Shown here piece after piece: positions 1 to 9,186 of a stretch of 29,780 nucleotides of DNA. Position 1 is the first letter of the stretch. Every line of letters begins with the position of its first letter. The notes under the pieces are model-generated. The model had not been told where the DNA came from and searched no databases. It was given only the letters and a program-made list of their open reading frames with translations. The stretch is from Marine group II euryarchaeote REDSEA-S43_B8 (lineage in GTDB: Archaea; Thermoplasmatota; Poseidoniia; Poseidoniales; Thalassarchaeaceae): assembly GCA_001629235.1 (NCBI GenBank), contig LUSA01000024.1:24450-54229 (forward strand). Reading direction: 5' to 3'. The position numbers were made by a program, and so were the translations under genes.

Positions 1-274
1 TTCCATCAGAGATCATTCCTTCAACGAACTCTGAGATGTGTAGTGCCCTCAGAAGTTGCCTGGCAGAACCAAGAGATGTCGCGTCTCTGACCGTCTTCTT
101 CTTCCCGTACTTGTATACTCCAAGCTTCTTGTCGAATCCTATGTTTGATTTCGATCTCACTGGCAGGGTCATAGTAGGAGGGTTACCTTTCATCATCTTA
201 TCATGCATTTCCGAAGCAACCCCATGCAAAGCATCAATCACCTCTTCCTTCGTTTTTTGTCTGTCCATTGTCAC
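1..274 (-). CDS. top6A: DNA topoisomerase VI subunit A, N-terminal part (cut by window edge)
   Basis: This is the Spo11-like DNA-cleaving subunit of topoisomerase VI, which makes the transient double-strand break during type IIB strand passage. Only about 90 N-terminal residues are inside the window; the gene continues past position 1. The reading begins MDRQKTKEEVIDALHG and contains LPVRSKSNIGFDKK followed by a lysine-rich strand and an ARQLLRALH helix, which matches the start of archaeal Top6A proteins (LPVR-S-N-x-x-x-D, then an AR-x-x-x-x-L helix). The catalytic tyrosine and Toprim domain lie outside. A GTG at 274 overlaps the top6B stop as GTGA and sits about 5 bases after a GGAGGTG ribosome-binding site. 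An ATG two codons later (268) is the alternative. The overlap implies translational coupling with top6B. Confidence 0.85.
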   Translation of the reverse strand, partial: MTMDRQKTKEEVIDALHGVASEMHDKMMKGNPPTMTLPVRSKSNIGFDKKLGVYKYGKKKTVRDATSLGSARQLLRALHISEFVEGMISDG

Positions 275-2358
275 TCGTCCACCTCCATTCCATCTTTAGT
301 TGTGAAATCACCAAACAGGCTTGTTTGCCCCTCAACTAGGGGCCGAGCCTGGGACGCTTCACTATCCTCGGCTCTCTCTTTCAGCTGGGGGATGGTCTCC
401 TTGGGTTGATCCAACTCCGCCTCGGCCGCTTCCAGAGCTTCTGATTTCCTCAATTCCTCTAGCAGCTTCTCATCGATCTTAGACGCACCTATGACTTCTC
501 CATTACCTCTGTAGAATATCTCTGCATCGCTCCATTCTCCCTTTCTCAAACCAGAGACTCCGAAGTGTATTGTCGTGGCAGTTCCTGGATTCAGTGTATC
601 CAGCCTCCATGCCCATAGTCCCTTGGCCTGCTTGGCCCCACCTAGGGGGTTATCGGAAATTGCAGTTCCATCTCCTTCCGGCCATTTTGCTAGAATGGTG
701 TACGCTCTTGCTCTAGCAGTGTAGTTGTATATGGTTATGGAGCAAGTGGCTAGGCCCTTTTCATCATCCCAACCCATCTCCTCTTCGCAGAAAACTGCAT
801 CCATTATCCTGGTAATTATAGGTGCTAGATCAGGCTCATCCCTAGATAGGATTTCTGAGGATTTCTTCGAGATTTCTGGGAGAATTATGTTTATGAGCTC
901 AAATTTTTCTCTTGCTTTCTTCCTCTGAGAACTCTTCTTCAGATGGCCCTTCAGGCCTCTTCCAACCTCGAGCATGGCTAGCCTAATCTCTTCGAACACC
1001 TCTTCGTTGTCGGAAACAGCCTCCTTGGCTTCGCTGGTGAACTGGACATTAGTAGATGCTAGATGGATTAGCACTGCTGCAGGACCCTTTGGGATGCCCT
1101 TTCCTCCGGGATGATCTAAACCGTATCTCTTCCAGTCAACCGCCTCAAGCGCCTTCGTGAGGAGACAACCTCCTTGTTGATACATCAGGGGGACCCTATT
1201 TGCAAATCTTAGGACCTCGATGGGTCCATCCGCGCTAAGATCTCCACCAAAGACCAAACCAACCTCAATCTGAAACGGGTTTCCTTGAGTTACCTTCGGG
1301 TTTCTGGTAATTGTCGATGCGAATCTGGAGTCGATTGCCTTCGAGAGCCCCTTTTTGATTAGGAGGTCCTCTATAGGAGAAAGACAATCGGTCGGCGGTG
1401 AGAGGAGCTTCACCTTCCTGAATGCGTTGATCATTCCTTGTGCATCGTCTCCGGATATCCTCTTGGGGCTCCTCCCCTCATCTAAACCGGCTTCAGCTAA
1501 GATTTCCCGTGCCGCCCTCATGCTGACCCCCGAGAAGTTGTGCCGCAGGAAGGATGTCATTTTCCTCTCCTCGGCTTCTCTTAGCATCCTCTGTAGAGAA
1601 CCTAGTTGAATTCCATGGGGATGAGGCTTGATCTCGCTAACCACCCGTGGAAGCCTATCAGTGGTTCTCTGCCATTCGTCCTCCTCAATCGTGCTCCCAT
1701 CCCTGTCTCGAACAATCAGTGAGATACTTGCATGAGGGTTGACGATAGAGGTCATCCTTAGGTACTGATGGACGGATTGTCTACCTCTCTGGTACTTGGC
1801 CCTCATCTCTGTCTCAATCTTTAATCCATGAGGAACCGGCTCACTGGTCTTTTCATCTAACCATATATCTCTACTTTCTCCGGATTTGGTTGCTTTGTTT
1901 CTACGAGTGTCTATTCCAAGCTCCACAAAAACTGCAGAGGAATCTCTGGAAATTTTGGAAATAACCTTCGTCTTTGATCCAGCTGTCAACTGACCATACA
2001 TCACAACTCCAGTGATTCCTATTCCTTGCTGACCCCTTGTCTGCCTAATTGCATGGAATCTTGATCCGAGAAGGAATTTCCCGAAAACGTTCTCGATGTC
2101 TTCTCGTGGAATTCCTGGTCCGTTATCTTGGGTAATCAGCCTCAGCCTATCCCCCTTCAATCTCTGAATTTCTACTCTAATCTCTGGAAGTATCCGAGAC
2201 TCCTCGCAAGCATCTAGCGAATTGTCCACAGCCTCCTTCACAGCGGTGATTATTGATCTCTGAAGGGTATCGAATCCAAGGAAGTGTTTGTTCTTCTCAA
2301 AGAACTCACTTATCGAGATCTGTTTTTGTTTACTAGCGAGTCTTTCTGCTGGGTCCAT
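271..2358 (-). CDS. top6B: DNA topoisomerase VI subunit B (ATPase)
   Basis: This is the ATP-binding subunit of the A2B2 type IIB topoisomerase, which relaxes and decatenates DNA. GHKL ATPase motifs are present: the N box EAVDNSLDA (Glu42, Asn46), the DNGPGIP turn near residue 78, and the glycine-rich lid GQQGIGITG near 109-117. An H2TH-like segment (FSGVSMRAAREIL) follows, then the transducer domain with GGKGIPKGPAAV, which carries the switch-lysine region. The C-terminal third is an extra, probably Ig-like domain followed by a charged tail ending near QTSLFGDF. The chosen ATG at 2358 follows GGTGGTGGTATACG and gives 695 residues. The open frame extends 29 codons further upstream, but that part is not conserved-looking. 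The length is greater than the 530-residue Sulfolobus form. It overlaps top6A by 4 bases, so the two are one transcription unit. Confidence 0.96.
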   Translation of the reverse strand: MDPAERLASKQKQISISEFFEKNKHFLGFDTLQRSIITAVKEAVDNSLDACEESRILPEIRVEIQRLKGDRLRLITQDNGPGIPREDIENVFGKFLLGSRFHAIRQTRGQQGIGITGVVMYGQLTAGSKTKVISKISRDSSAVFVELGIDTRRNKATKSGESRDIWLDEKTSEPVPHGLKIETEMRAKYQRGRQSVHQYLRMTSIVNPHASISLIVRDRDGSTIEEDEWQRTTDRLPRVVSEIKPHPHGIQLGSLQRMLREAEERKMTSFLRHNFSGVSMRAAREILAEAGLDEGRSPKRISGDDAQGMINAFRKVKLLSPPTDCLSPIEDLLIKKGLSKAIDSRFASTITRNPKVTQGNPFQIEVGLVFGGDLSADGPIEVLRFANRVPLMYQQGGCLLTKALEAVDWKRYGLDHPGGKGIPKGPAAVLIHLASTNVQFTSEAKEAVSDNEEVFEEIRLAMLEVGRGLKGHLKKSSQRKKAREKFELINIILPEISKKSSEILSRDEPDLAPIITRIMDAVFCEEEMGWDDEKGLATCSITIYNYTARARAYTILAKWPEGDGTAISDNPLGGAKQAKGLWAWRLDTLNPGTATTIHFGVSGLRKGEWSDAEIFYRGNGEVIGASKIDEKLLEELRKSEALEAAEAELDQPKETIPQLKERAEDSEASQARPLVEGQTSLFGDFTTKDGMEVDE

Positions 2359-2471
2359 CGTATACCACCACCAAGTCCTCCCTTGTCCGACTGACGAGGG
2401 GCTTGCAAGGTAGCCTATGCCCGAAACGAGAACGCTATTGAACAATGCCCCATTCTCGAGGAGAACTTGAC

Positions 2472-4410
2472 CTATTGTGAGAATATTTTAGGATGCCAAG
2501 ATGTGATTTTACCTGTGAATGCACTGGTCATTACCGTTAGAGGACTTGCAAGATACAGCTTTCCTGGCCCAGAGCGACCCTGGAAGTTCCTATTTATCGC
2601 AGATACAGTGACTTGTTCTGGATTGTCGCTTACCCCGGGGCCTGCACCGATGCAAGCACCACAACCAGGATCGATGAGCTTGACACCAACCTTCTCGAAT
2701 ATAGATGTCCAACCCATCTCTAATGAGAGATCCTTCACTGACTTTGAGCCGAATTGGATGTAGCAGTCAACTCCATCTGCAACTACAAGACCCTCTCTAA
2801 GTGCTGCTTCGCAAACCATGGCATAGTACGAGAAGTCATCATCCTTGCCCGCAGTGCATGAACCCGCATAGGCGATGTCTATCGCAACCTCTCCTAATTC
2901 GTCAATGTAGGCCCCGTTTGTAGGATAAGTCGATCTCATGAATTCCTCCATCGTAGACCGCGCCTTCATCAGGTAGGACAAATCTACTCCTGATATCCCC
3001 TTCCTCCATGTGCTCCCGTCTGGATAGCAGCCAATCGACTGTGATATCGTCTGCCTCACATATGCCGGTCTTCGCACTACACTCTGTAGCCATATTACAC
3101 AATGTTGCTCTTTCATCCATAGATAGGCTTGCAAGTCCCGGGCCGCCGAATTCCATGCTTCTATCCAGAGTCTCAGACTCCGCAGCAAAACGCCAGAGAA
3201 TATGGAGAATCACGTCTTTAGCGGTACAGCCTGGATCCAACTCGCCCGTCAATTCGAAACGAATACTTTCTGGGACCTTGACGAACGCGAATTGATTGTG
3301 AATAAGGTTAGCATATTCGGTGGAACCCACTCCATAAGCCAGTGCATTGGAAGCGCCTCCCATGCAAGTGTGCGAATCAGTCGCCTGGATGAAGTCACCA
3401 ACGTCGATGAACTCTTCTCTCGCAACTTGGTGGCATATTCCTGGACTCACCCCATCCTTGGCAGAATAGTCTCTCACTCCGGTGAACTCTTGAAACAAAT
3501 TCTGCATATCCCTTAGGGTCTGTATCTTGTCAGTGAATTTCCCAAATCTTGGAACGCCAGTAGCGTAAAGCAGATGATCCTCAAAAACAGCGAATTTAGA
3601 GGGATTTGGGATCTTGTAGTCGTTCCCGTATTCCTCTTCGAGGAATGTGTGTACCTGAGCAGTAGTGAACTCGTGAGAATAGCCTCCATCGACCTGTGCT
3701 AGAACAGCATCTCCAGGTTTCACGAATTTTCTCGTCTTATCGCCCCCCAGTAGTTTGTTTGATACTAATTTCTCTATCATCGTCATCGGGCGCTCTTTAG
3801 TGTCAAATTCTGGGAGAGAAACTTCTCCCTCCTTCATCCTCTTAGCGAATGGCAATATCCCTCCGTTCTCCAGAATCAATCTACTCACCGGGTCGTACTT
3901 CTCCGTGAACTCAGTCAGAGGTATACTTTCGCCGTCCTGAAGCCTACTTAGGATCGAGTGATCCCCCATTAGCTGCCCAAGATTCAGGTTGTTTCGTTCA
4001 TGTATTGGTGCAAATGAGGCCGCAATCACTATTCTGATTCCCGACCACCTCTCACACTGAGGCGCCGTCTCTCTGCTTGATCCAGTACCCTTTCTATGTC
4101 CGGAGACGATTACTTCGAAGCCGCCGTCAATCAAAGCTCTTGGCTCGAAAACCCTTCGTCCATCGTGAAGTAGACCAGCATATGCATTTTCAGCTATCGT
4201 TGCAGGGTCGTAATCGAAGCACACCCAAGCCGGAGTCATCACATCTGTGTTGATGTCATCAAGAAGATCATCGACTGACAAATCTTCCATTCGCAGGTTC
4301 AATCCTTCGTACAGTTGCTTTCGAATCAACTCCAGATCCTTTGTTAGGAACAGAACTCTCTTTCCTGGAGTGAGGCCTATCCTCTCTGGCGGCCACATTC
4401 CTTCAGACAT
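2472..4410 (-). CDS. Aconitase/isopropylmalate-dehydratase family hydro-lyase, frame broken near 2920
   Basis: This is a [4Fe-4S] hydro-lyase, probably the TCA-cycle aconitase since isocitrate dehydrogenase lies nearby. The swivel domain comes first (DDINTDVMTPAW, then SGHRKGTGSSRETAP and FAPIHERNN within residues 50-150). The catalytic part follows with ATDSHTCMGGASNALAYGVGS and ELDPGCTAKDVILHIL. The first frame runs to a TGA at 2902-2904. The last third (PTNGAYIDELG, AGSCTAGKDDD, DPGCGACIG, which supply the cluster cysteines) is in the +1 frame and ends at 2472. The join lies around 2915-2930, between EIDLS and PTNGAY. About eight residues seem to be missing there compared with relatives, so a short deletion is as likely as a one-base insertion. 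The ATG at 4410 follows GAGGGGAACG; an upstream ATG at 4449 is possible. Homoaconitase or isopropylmalate dehydratase activity cannot be excluded. Confidence 0.85.
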
Positions 4411-4500
4411 CGTTCCCCTCACACGTGCCAGTGAACGTTCGTATTTCACGATTCTCGATGATTAGTAATGTCTAAACTTGCTCCAGAAGAGAACACATTA

Positions 4501-4523
4501 GAAATATTATAACCTTAAATAAG
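4501..4523. promoter_or_regulatory. AT-rich divergent promoter region between aconitase and TFB genes
   Basis: This is the only strongly AT-rich stretch in the 161-base divergent spacer. On the plus strand, CCTTAAATAAG (4513-4523) is a plausible TATA element placed to start the TFB transcript a little upstream of its Shine-Dalgarno sequence. On the minus strand, TTATAATATTTC (about 4501-4512) could serve the hydro-lyase gene. A second plus-strand candidate, ATTTAATACC, lies near 4537-4546. The assignment is by composition and position only. Confidence 0.4.
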
Positions 4524-4571
4524 ATGCCTTTTGCGGATTTAATACCTTTCGTAGAAAGGAGGTGAGGATGA

Positions 4572-5478
4572 ATGTCATACCTTGTTGAGGATACAGTAAA
4601 GTGCGATGAATGTGGAAGCCGAAATCAGAGGAGAAGTGGTCTGTGATGACTGTGGACTGGTGCTGGAGGACAAGGTGATTGACCAGGGCGCTGAGTGGCG
4701 TGTGTTCAGTCCCGAACAGGGAGATCAACGAGCAAGAACCGGTGCCCCTATGACTGTCATGCTACATGACAAGGGTCTTTCCACGGATATCGATTGGCAG
4801 AACAAGGACTACTCCGGTAAGTCGATTTCTAGTAGGTACCGTAGCCAATTCTACAGAATGAGGAAATGGCAGAAGCGCTCTCGAGTGAGCAATGCCACGG
4901 AGCGAAACAAGGCCATGGCACTGGCAGAGCTGGATAGGATGGCAAGCAGGCTTGATCTTCCTAAGACCATCAGAGAGACCGCTGCAGTAACTTACGGAAA
5001 AGCGGTCGATGCGAGGCTTATCCGCGGTAGGTCGATCGAGGGAGTCGCAGCCGCGAGCCTATATGCCGCATGCAGAATCTGTGAGAATCCGCGCACCCTG
5101 GACGAGATTGGGGAGGCTAGCAGAACCGGTAGAAAGGAGATTGGTCGCACCTATCGATTCATGGTCAGGGAACTGAGGATGAAGATACCACCAACCAAGC
5201 CTGAGGACTACATCCCTAGATTCTGTTCAGGGCTTGATCTGGATGCAGAAGTTCAGGCCAAGGCCTACGAGTTGATTGCAGCTGCACAGGAAAAGGAATT
5301 GACCAGTGGCCGGGGGCCAACCGGTATCGCTGCATCAATCATCTACATCGCTAGCGTTCTTTGTGGGAAGAGAAGGACCCAGAGAGAGGTTGCTGAGGTG
5401 GCTGGAGTAACGGAAGTTACGATCAGGAATAGGTACAAGGAACTCATTCAGAATCTGAACATAGAACTTGAGATTTGA
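4572..5478 (+). CDS. tfb: Transcription initiation factor B (TFB), zinc-ribbon frame split
   Basis: This is the archaeal TFIIB homologue that bridges TBP-TATA and RNA polymerase. The body is textbook: TGAPMTVMLHDKGLSTDI (B-reader and linker region), MRKWQKRSRVSNATERN, then two cyclin folds with RGRSIEGVAAASLYAACR and TSGRGPTGIAASIIYIAS, ending with the TQREVAEVAGVTEVTIRNRYKEL helix-turn-helix. The N-terminal zinc ribbon is in two frames. MSYLVEDTVKCDECGSRNQ starts at the ATG at 4572, 5-6 bases after AGGAGGTGAGG, but stops at 4644-4646. GEVVCDDCGLVLED lies in the +1 frame. The shift is at about 4620-4630, and the inter-finger linker is roughly five residues shorter than usual. A start at the ATG at 4606 would leave half a zinc ribbon and has no Shine-Dalgarno, so I prefer a disrupted or mis-assembled full gene. 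Confidence 0.9.
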
Positions 5479-5486
5479 TTTCTCAA

Positions 5487-8400
5487 TCATGAGCAACCGG
5501 TTGTAGAACCACACTCATTGCATTTCAGACAAGTGCCGTTTCTGACCATCTGGCTGCCCCCGCAGTCTTCACAGATGTCGCCCGTGAAACCTCTCTCCCT
5601 CGCAGCCTGCCTGGTCCTCGCATCCACATCTCCCACTGCTGCTTCTAGGGTCATCTGAACCTCGCGCCTCTCGCCCTGGCTCCGAGACAGTCCCTGTTCA
5701 GTCACCTCTGGTCTGCTGATGGAGAATGGGTTCAGGTCCTCCTCATTCAGAGGAACATGAGCTAGGTCGTCCCTACCGGCATACTCGATTGCGAGCTCGC
5801 GGAAGACCCAGTCGATGATGCTGGATGACATCTTCACACGTCCACTGCCCCCCTCTATCATTCCGCTTGGCTCGAACTTGGTGAATGTGAATGACTTCAC
5901 GAATGAATCGATGGGTACTCCGTGCTGTAAACCGATAGACACCGCGATAGCGAACTGGGATAGGAGGGCTCTCCAAGCGGCGCCTTCCTTGGAGGTGAGC
6001 AGGAAGATCTCGCCGAGCTTGCCGTCTTCGTATTCTCCTGTGATGAGACGTACGCTGTGACCGCCCACTCTGGCCTTGAAGTTCGCCCCCCTCTTTCTGT
6101 GGGGGAGCGGTCTCTTTGAAGCGATGTAGTTCTCAACAAGCGCCTTTGCAACAGGCATCGCCACCGGCTCTGGAAGTGGTAGGGCGCTCGCGGCCTCCTC
6201 CACCATCTTCTCGACAACACCCTCCCCTTCATCCTCCTCTTCTAGGTCCATGGAGTCCACTAGCTGACTCATCAAGGGCTGTGAAAGTTTGCTCCCATCC
6301 CTGTAAACGGCGCAGGCTTTGTTCATTGTGGCGTAGCTAAGGTTGTATGCTTCTCTAACGTCCTCTATTGAGCAGTCGGATGGCATATTGATCGTCTTTG
6401 AAATCGCTCCCGAGATGAAGGGTTGCGCGGCAGCCATCATGTTTACGTGACCCGAAGGAGCAATAGAACGGACCCCAGCTCCCGATGGCTGAGCACAGTC
6501 AAAAATCGGCAGGTGCTCGTCTTTCAGACCTGGAGCTCCTTCAATGGTGTTCCGACCAATAATCTCCGTGTTTGCAACCTCAATTTCTTCGTTTGTCATG
6601 CCAATATGGGAGAGAGTGTCGAACCATGGGTTGCTGCACTTTTCCTTGCCGTCCTCGTCCAAGTAGAAATCGTCCTCTGCCAATCCGAGATTTTCGACAC
6701 AGAACTCTTTTCCAAGAATGTCCGGTGAGAAAGCATTCCTAACATGGAATACTTTTGGCAGCTCAGACTCAATTTCAGACAATTTTTCGGAGGTCATTCC
6801 GGCGTTGCTTAGTAGCTCATGGGGTATTGATGGACTCAGTCTGCCGGTTCCCACGACATACTCCTCTATCCCTTTCGCTTCTGACTTTGAGTAACCAAGT
6901 CTGGACAAAGCGCTTGGCAGTCCTTGGTTGATAATTCTCAGAGAGCCACCTCCTGCAAGTTGCTTGTACTGTACCATAGAGAACTGGGGCTCGATTCCTG
7001 TGGTATCCGCGCCCATTACGAGACCGATTGTTCCCGTTGGAGCAATTACCGTCGTCTGGGCATTCCTGAAACCATGTTCTTCACCCTCCATTACTGCTCG
7101 ATCCCAACAGCTTCTAGCGGCTTCTAGCAGATCCTTGGGACACTTCTTGGAGTCTATTCCCATTGGTAATACTGTTATCCCTTCGTATTCTTCAGCAGGA
7201 GCGTTGTATGCAGCTCTTCGATGATTCCTCATCACGCGCAGCATATCATCAGAATTACGTTCATAATCCGGAAAGGGGCCGAGGTATGAGGCCATTTCTG
7301 CACTGGTGGCATATGATTCCCCGCACATTATGGCAGTTATAGCCCCACATATTGAGAAGGCCCTCTCGTCATCATATGGGATTCCCATGTGAGTTAGAAG
7401 AGATCCGATATTGCAGTAACCTAGTCCAAGAGTTCTGTAATCATAGGAGCCCTTCGCTATAGACTCAGAAGGGAACTGAGCCATTAGGACACTGATTTCC
7501 AGGGTAGCAGTCCATACTCTGACACTGTGCTTGAAGTCTTCAATCTGGAAGGTATGACTATCTAGATCGTAATAATGTAGCAGGTTAATACTCGCTAGAT
7601 TACAAGCAGTATCATCTAGGAACATGTACTCAGAACACGGGTTTGATCCATTGATTCTCCCTGCTTGGGGGCAAGTGTGCCATTCGTTTATTGTCGTGTC
7701 GAACTGTACTCCAGGGTCCGCACAAGCCCAAGCGGTGTAGGCAACTTTGTCCCACAGCGCCTTGGCATCCACAGTTCTACAGGGAACAGCATCCCTTCCT
7801 TCGTCCGCAGCAGCGTCCCTTTCCGTCCTAAAATAGAGGTTCCACTCATCTCCAGATTGCACAGCATCCATGAATGAGTTAGGGACTCTGACCGAATTGT
7901 TGCTGTTTTGACCGGATACCGTCGTGTAGGCCTCGCCTTGCCAATCTGTGTCTAGGACCTCGAATTCCATACCTTTCCAACCTTGTTCGGCTAGATCGAC
8001 AATCCTTTTGATGTGAGCTTGCGGAACACTGTCATGGATGGCCTTGACCATAGCTTTCCTAAGTCCAGGGTTCGTTTTCTGATCGAACCTCTCTTCATCA
8101 CTATCAAATGACCAAATAGACTCCATTATGGAGTCGGCGTGCTTCTGTAGGATTGTACTTCCGATTACTAGTGCCGAGACTTTCTCTTCTTCGGAGGGCT
8201 TCCAGTCTATGTATTCCTCGATATCTGGGTGGTCCATGTCGAGAGTGACCATTTTTGCCGCTCTCCTGGTAGTTCCTCCGGATTTTATTGCTCCAGCAGC
8301 CCTATCACCAATCTTCAGGAAAGAAAGGAGTCCACTGGAAGTCCCTCCTCCTGACAGCGGCTCCCCCTTCCCTCTTATGTTAGAAAAGTTGGATCCAGTA

Positions 8401-9143
8401 CCAGATCCATACTTGAATAGAAGCGCCTCTCTGTTCCAGAGGCCCATGATTGAGTCTGTACCCCCCACCAGTGAATCAGATACTGACTGAATGAAACAAG
8501 CATGGGGCTGAGGATGCTCATATGCATTGGTAGATTTTCCTAGCTCACCTGTATCTGGATCTACGTAGCTATGTCCTTGAGCCGGGCCTTCGATTCCATA
8601 TGCCCAATGCAACCCTGTGTTGAACCACTGGGGGCTGTTAGGTGCAGATCTCTGACTTGCAATCAGGTAGCACATCTCATCGAAGTACGCGCGGGCATCA
8701 GCCTCGCTTGCGAAGTATCCGTACTTCCAGCCCCAGTAGGTCCAGGTCCCTGCGAGCCGACGGAAGAGCTGTCTTCCATCAATCTCACCACCCATTCTTT
8801 CAGCGGCATCCACAGTCTGAAGCCGCTCGTGATCTGGCTCACTTCGCTGTAGCCAGATTGGAACGTCGTCCTCGGGAACGGTCCGAAGATACTTCGGAAC
8901 TCCCGCCTTGCGGAGATACTTCTGAGCACAGACCGTCCCCGGTACTCCAGAGAATCCTGAAGGCAATTTCACGCCTTCTAATGAGTCGGCCATAGACCCG
9001 TCTGGGTTCCTAATCTGCACGTCCATCTCAATCCATTCGAACGACTCGAACGGATCCTGCCCTGCAGATGTGAACCGCCGCTCGACGACCAAACCGCTCT
9101 CAGATTCTACACTGCTCTCAGAGGACTTAATTTTCGTCTGCAT
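5487..9143 (-). CDS. nrdJ: Adenosylcobalamin-dependent (class II) ribonucleotide reductase
   Basis: This enzyme reduces ribonucleotides to deoxyribonucleotides using a B12-derived radical, so it works with or without oxygen. At 1218 residues it has the length of the long NrdJ form. Visible motifs are NSPQWFNTG (about 169-177), HACFIQSVSDS with the first redox cysteine Cys216, GSGTGSNFS, KSGGTTRRAAKM, and GSNPCSEYM with the catalytic Asn501/Cys503/Glu505 triad. Further on are APTGTIGLVMG, APSGHVNMMAAAQPF and KACAVYRDGSKLSQPL. The last 28 residues form a zinc-ribbon-like tail (CEDCGG...CLKCNECG...GCS) that probably carries the C-terminal reducing cysteines. The ATG at 9143 follows GGGAGGAAGATACA. 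The leader contains a hairpin at 9167-9186. A cobalamin adenosyltransferase gene 4 kb away supplies the matching cofactor. Confidence 0.97.
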   Translation of the reverse strand: MQTKIKSSESSVESESGLVVERRFTSAGQDPFESFEWIEMDVQIRNPDGSMADSLEGVKLPSGFSGVPGTVCAQKYLRKAGVPKYLRTVPEDDVPIWLQRSEPDHERLQTVDAAERMGGEIDGRQLFRRLAGTWTYWGWKYGYFASEADARAYFDEMCYLIASQRSAPNSPQWFNTGLHWAYGIEGPAQGHSYVDPDTGELGKSTNAYEHPQPHACFIQSVSDSLVGGTDSIMGLWNREALLFKYGSGTGSNFSNIRGKGEPLSGGGTSSGLLSFLKIGDRAAGAIKSGGTTRRAAKMVTLDMDHPDIEEYIDWKPSEEEKVSALVIGSTILQKHADSIMESIWSFDSDEERFDQKTNPGLRKAMVKAIHDSVPQAHIKRIVDLAEQGWKGMEFEVLDTDWQGEAYTTVSGQNSNNSVRVPNSFMDAVQSGDEWNLYFRTERDAAADEGRDAVPCRTVDAKALWDKVAYTAWACADPGVQFDTTINEWHTCPQAGRINGSNPCSEYMFLDDTACNLASINLLHYYDLDSHTFQIEDFKHSVRVWTATLEISVLMAQFPSESIAKGSYDYRTLGLGYCNIGSLLTHMGIPYDDERAFSICGAITAIMCGESYATSAEMASYLGPFPDYERNSDDMLRVMRNHRRAAYNAPAEEYEGITVLPMGIDSKKCPKDLLEAARSCWDRAVMEGEEHGFRNAQTTVIAPTGTIGLVMGADTTGIEPQFSMVQYKQLAGGGSLRIINQGLPSALSRLGYSKSEAKGIEEYVVGTGRLSPSIPHELLSNAGMTSEKLSEIESELPKVFHVRNAFSPDILGKEFCVENLGLAEDDFYLDEDGKEKCSNPWFDTLSHIGMTNEEIEVANTEIIGRNTIEGAPGLKDEHLPIFDCAQPSGAGVRSIAPSGHVNMMAAAQPFISGAISKTINMPSDCSIEDVREAYNLSYATMNKACAVYRDGSKLSQPLMSQLVDSMDLEEEDEGEGVVEKMVEEAASALPLPEPVAMPVAKALVENYIASKRPLPHRKRGANFKARVGGHSVRLITGEYEDGKLGEIFLLTSKEGAAWRALLSQFAIAVSIGLQHGVPIDSFVKSFTFTKFEPSGMIEGGSGRVKMSSSIIDWVFRELAIEYAGRDDLAHVPLNEEDLNPFSISRPEVTEQGLSRSQGERREVQMTLEAAVGDVDARTRQAARERGFTGDICEDCGGSQMVRNGTCLKCNECGSTTGCS

Positions 9144-9166
9144 TGTATCTTCCTCCCATATTGCTA

Positions 9167-9186
9167 GGCCGAGAATGCTCCCGGCC
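9167..9186 (-). promoter_or_regulatory. Leader hairpin upstream of nrdJ
   Basis: Read on the minus strand this 20-base segment is an eight-pair stem (GGCCGGGA with TCTCGGCC, one G-U pair) closed by the four-base loop GCAT. It ends about 10 bases before the GGGAGGAAG ribosome-binding site of nrdJ. No uridine run follows, so it does not look like a terminator of the upstream OsmC gene. A role in translation or mRNA stability is inference only. Confidence 0.4.

Noticed and set aside
2902..3188. A separate gene for the C-terminal aconitase part starting at 3188
   Set aside because: Its first 80 residues are a shadow of the upstream catalytic domain; only the part after about 2925 matches the family, so it is the frameshifted end of one gene.
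4606..5478. TFB starting at the internal ATG at 4606
   Set aside because: It would begin in the middle of the zinc ribbon, lacks a ribosome-binding site, and ignores KCDECG in the other frame behind a strong Shine-Dalgarno at 4556-4566.
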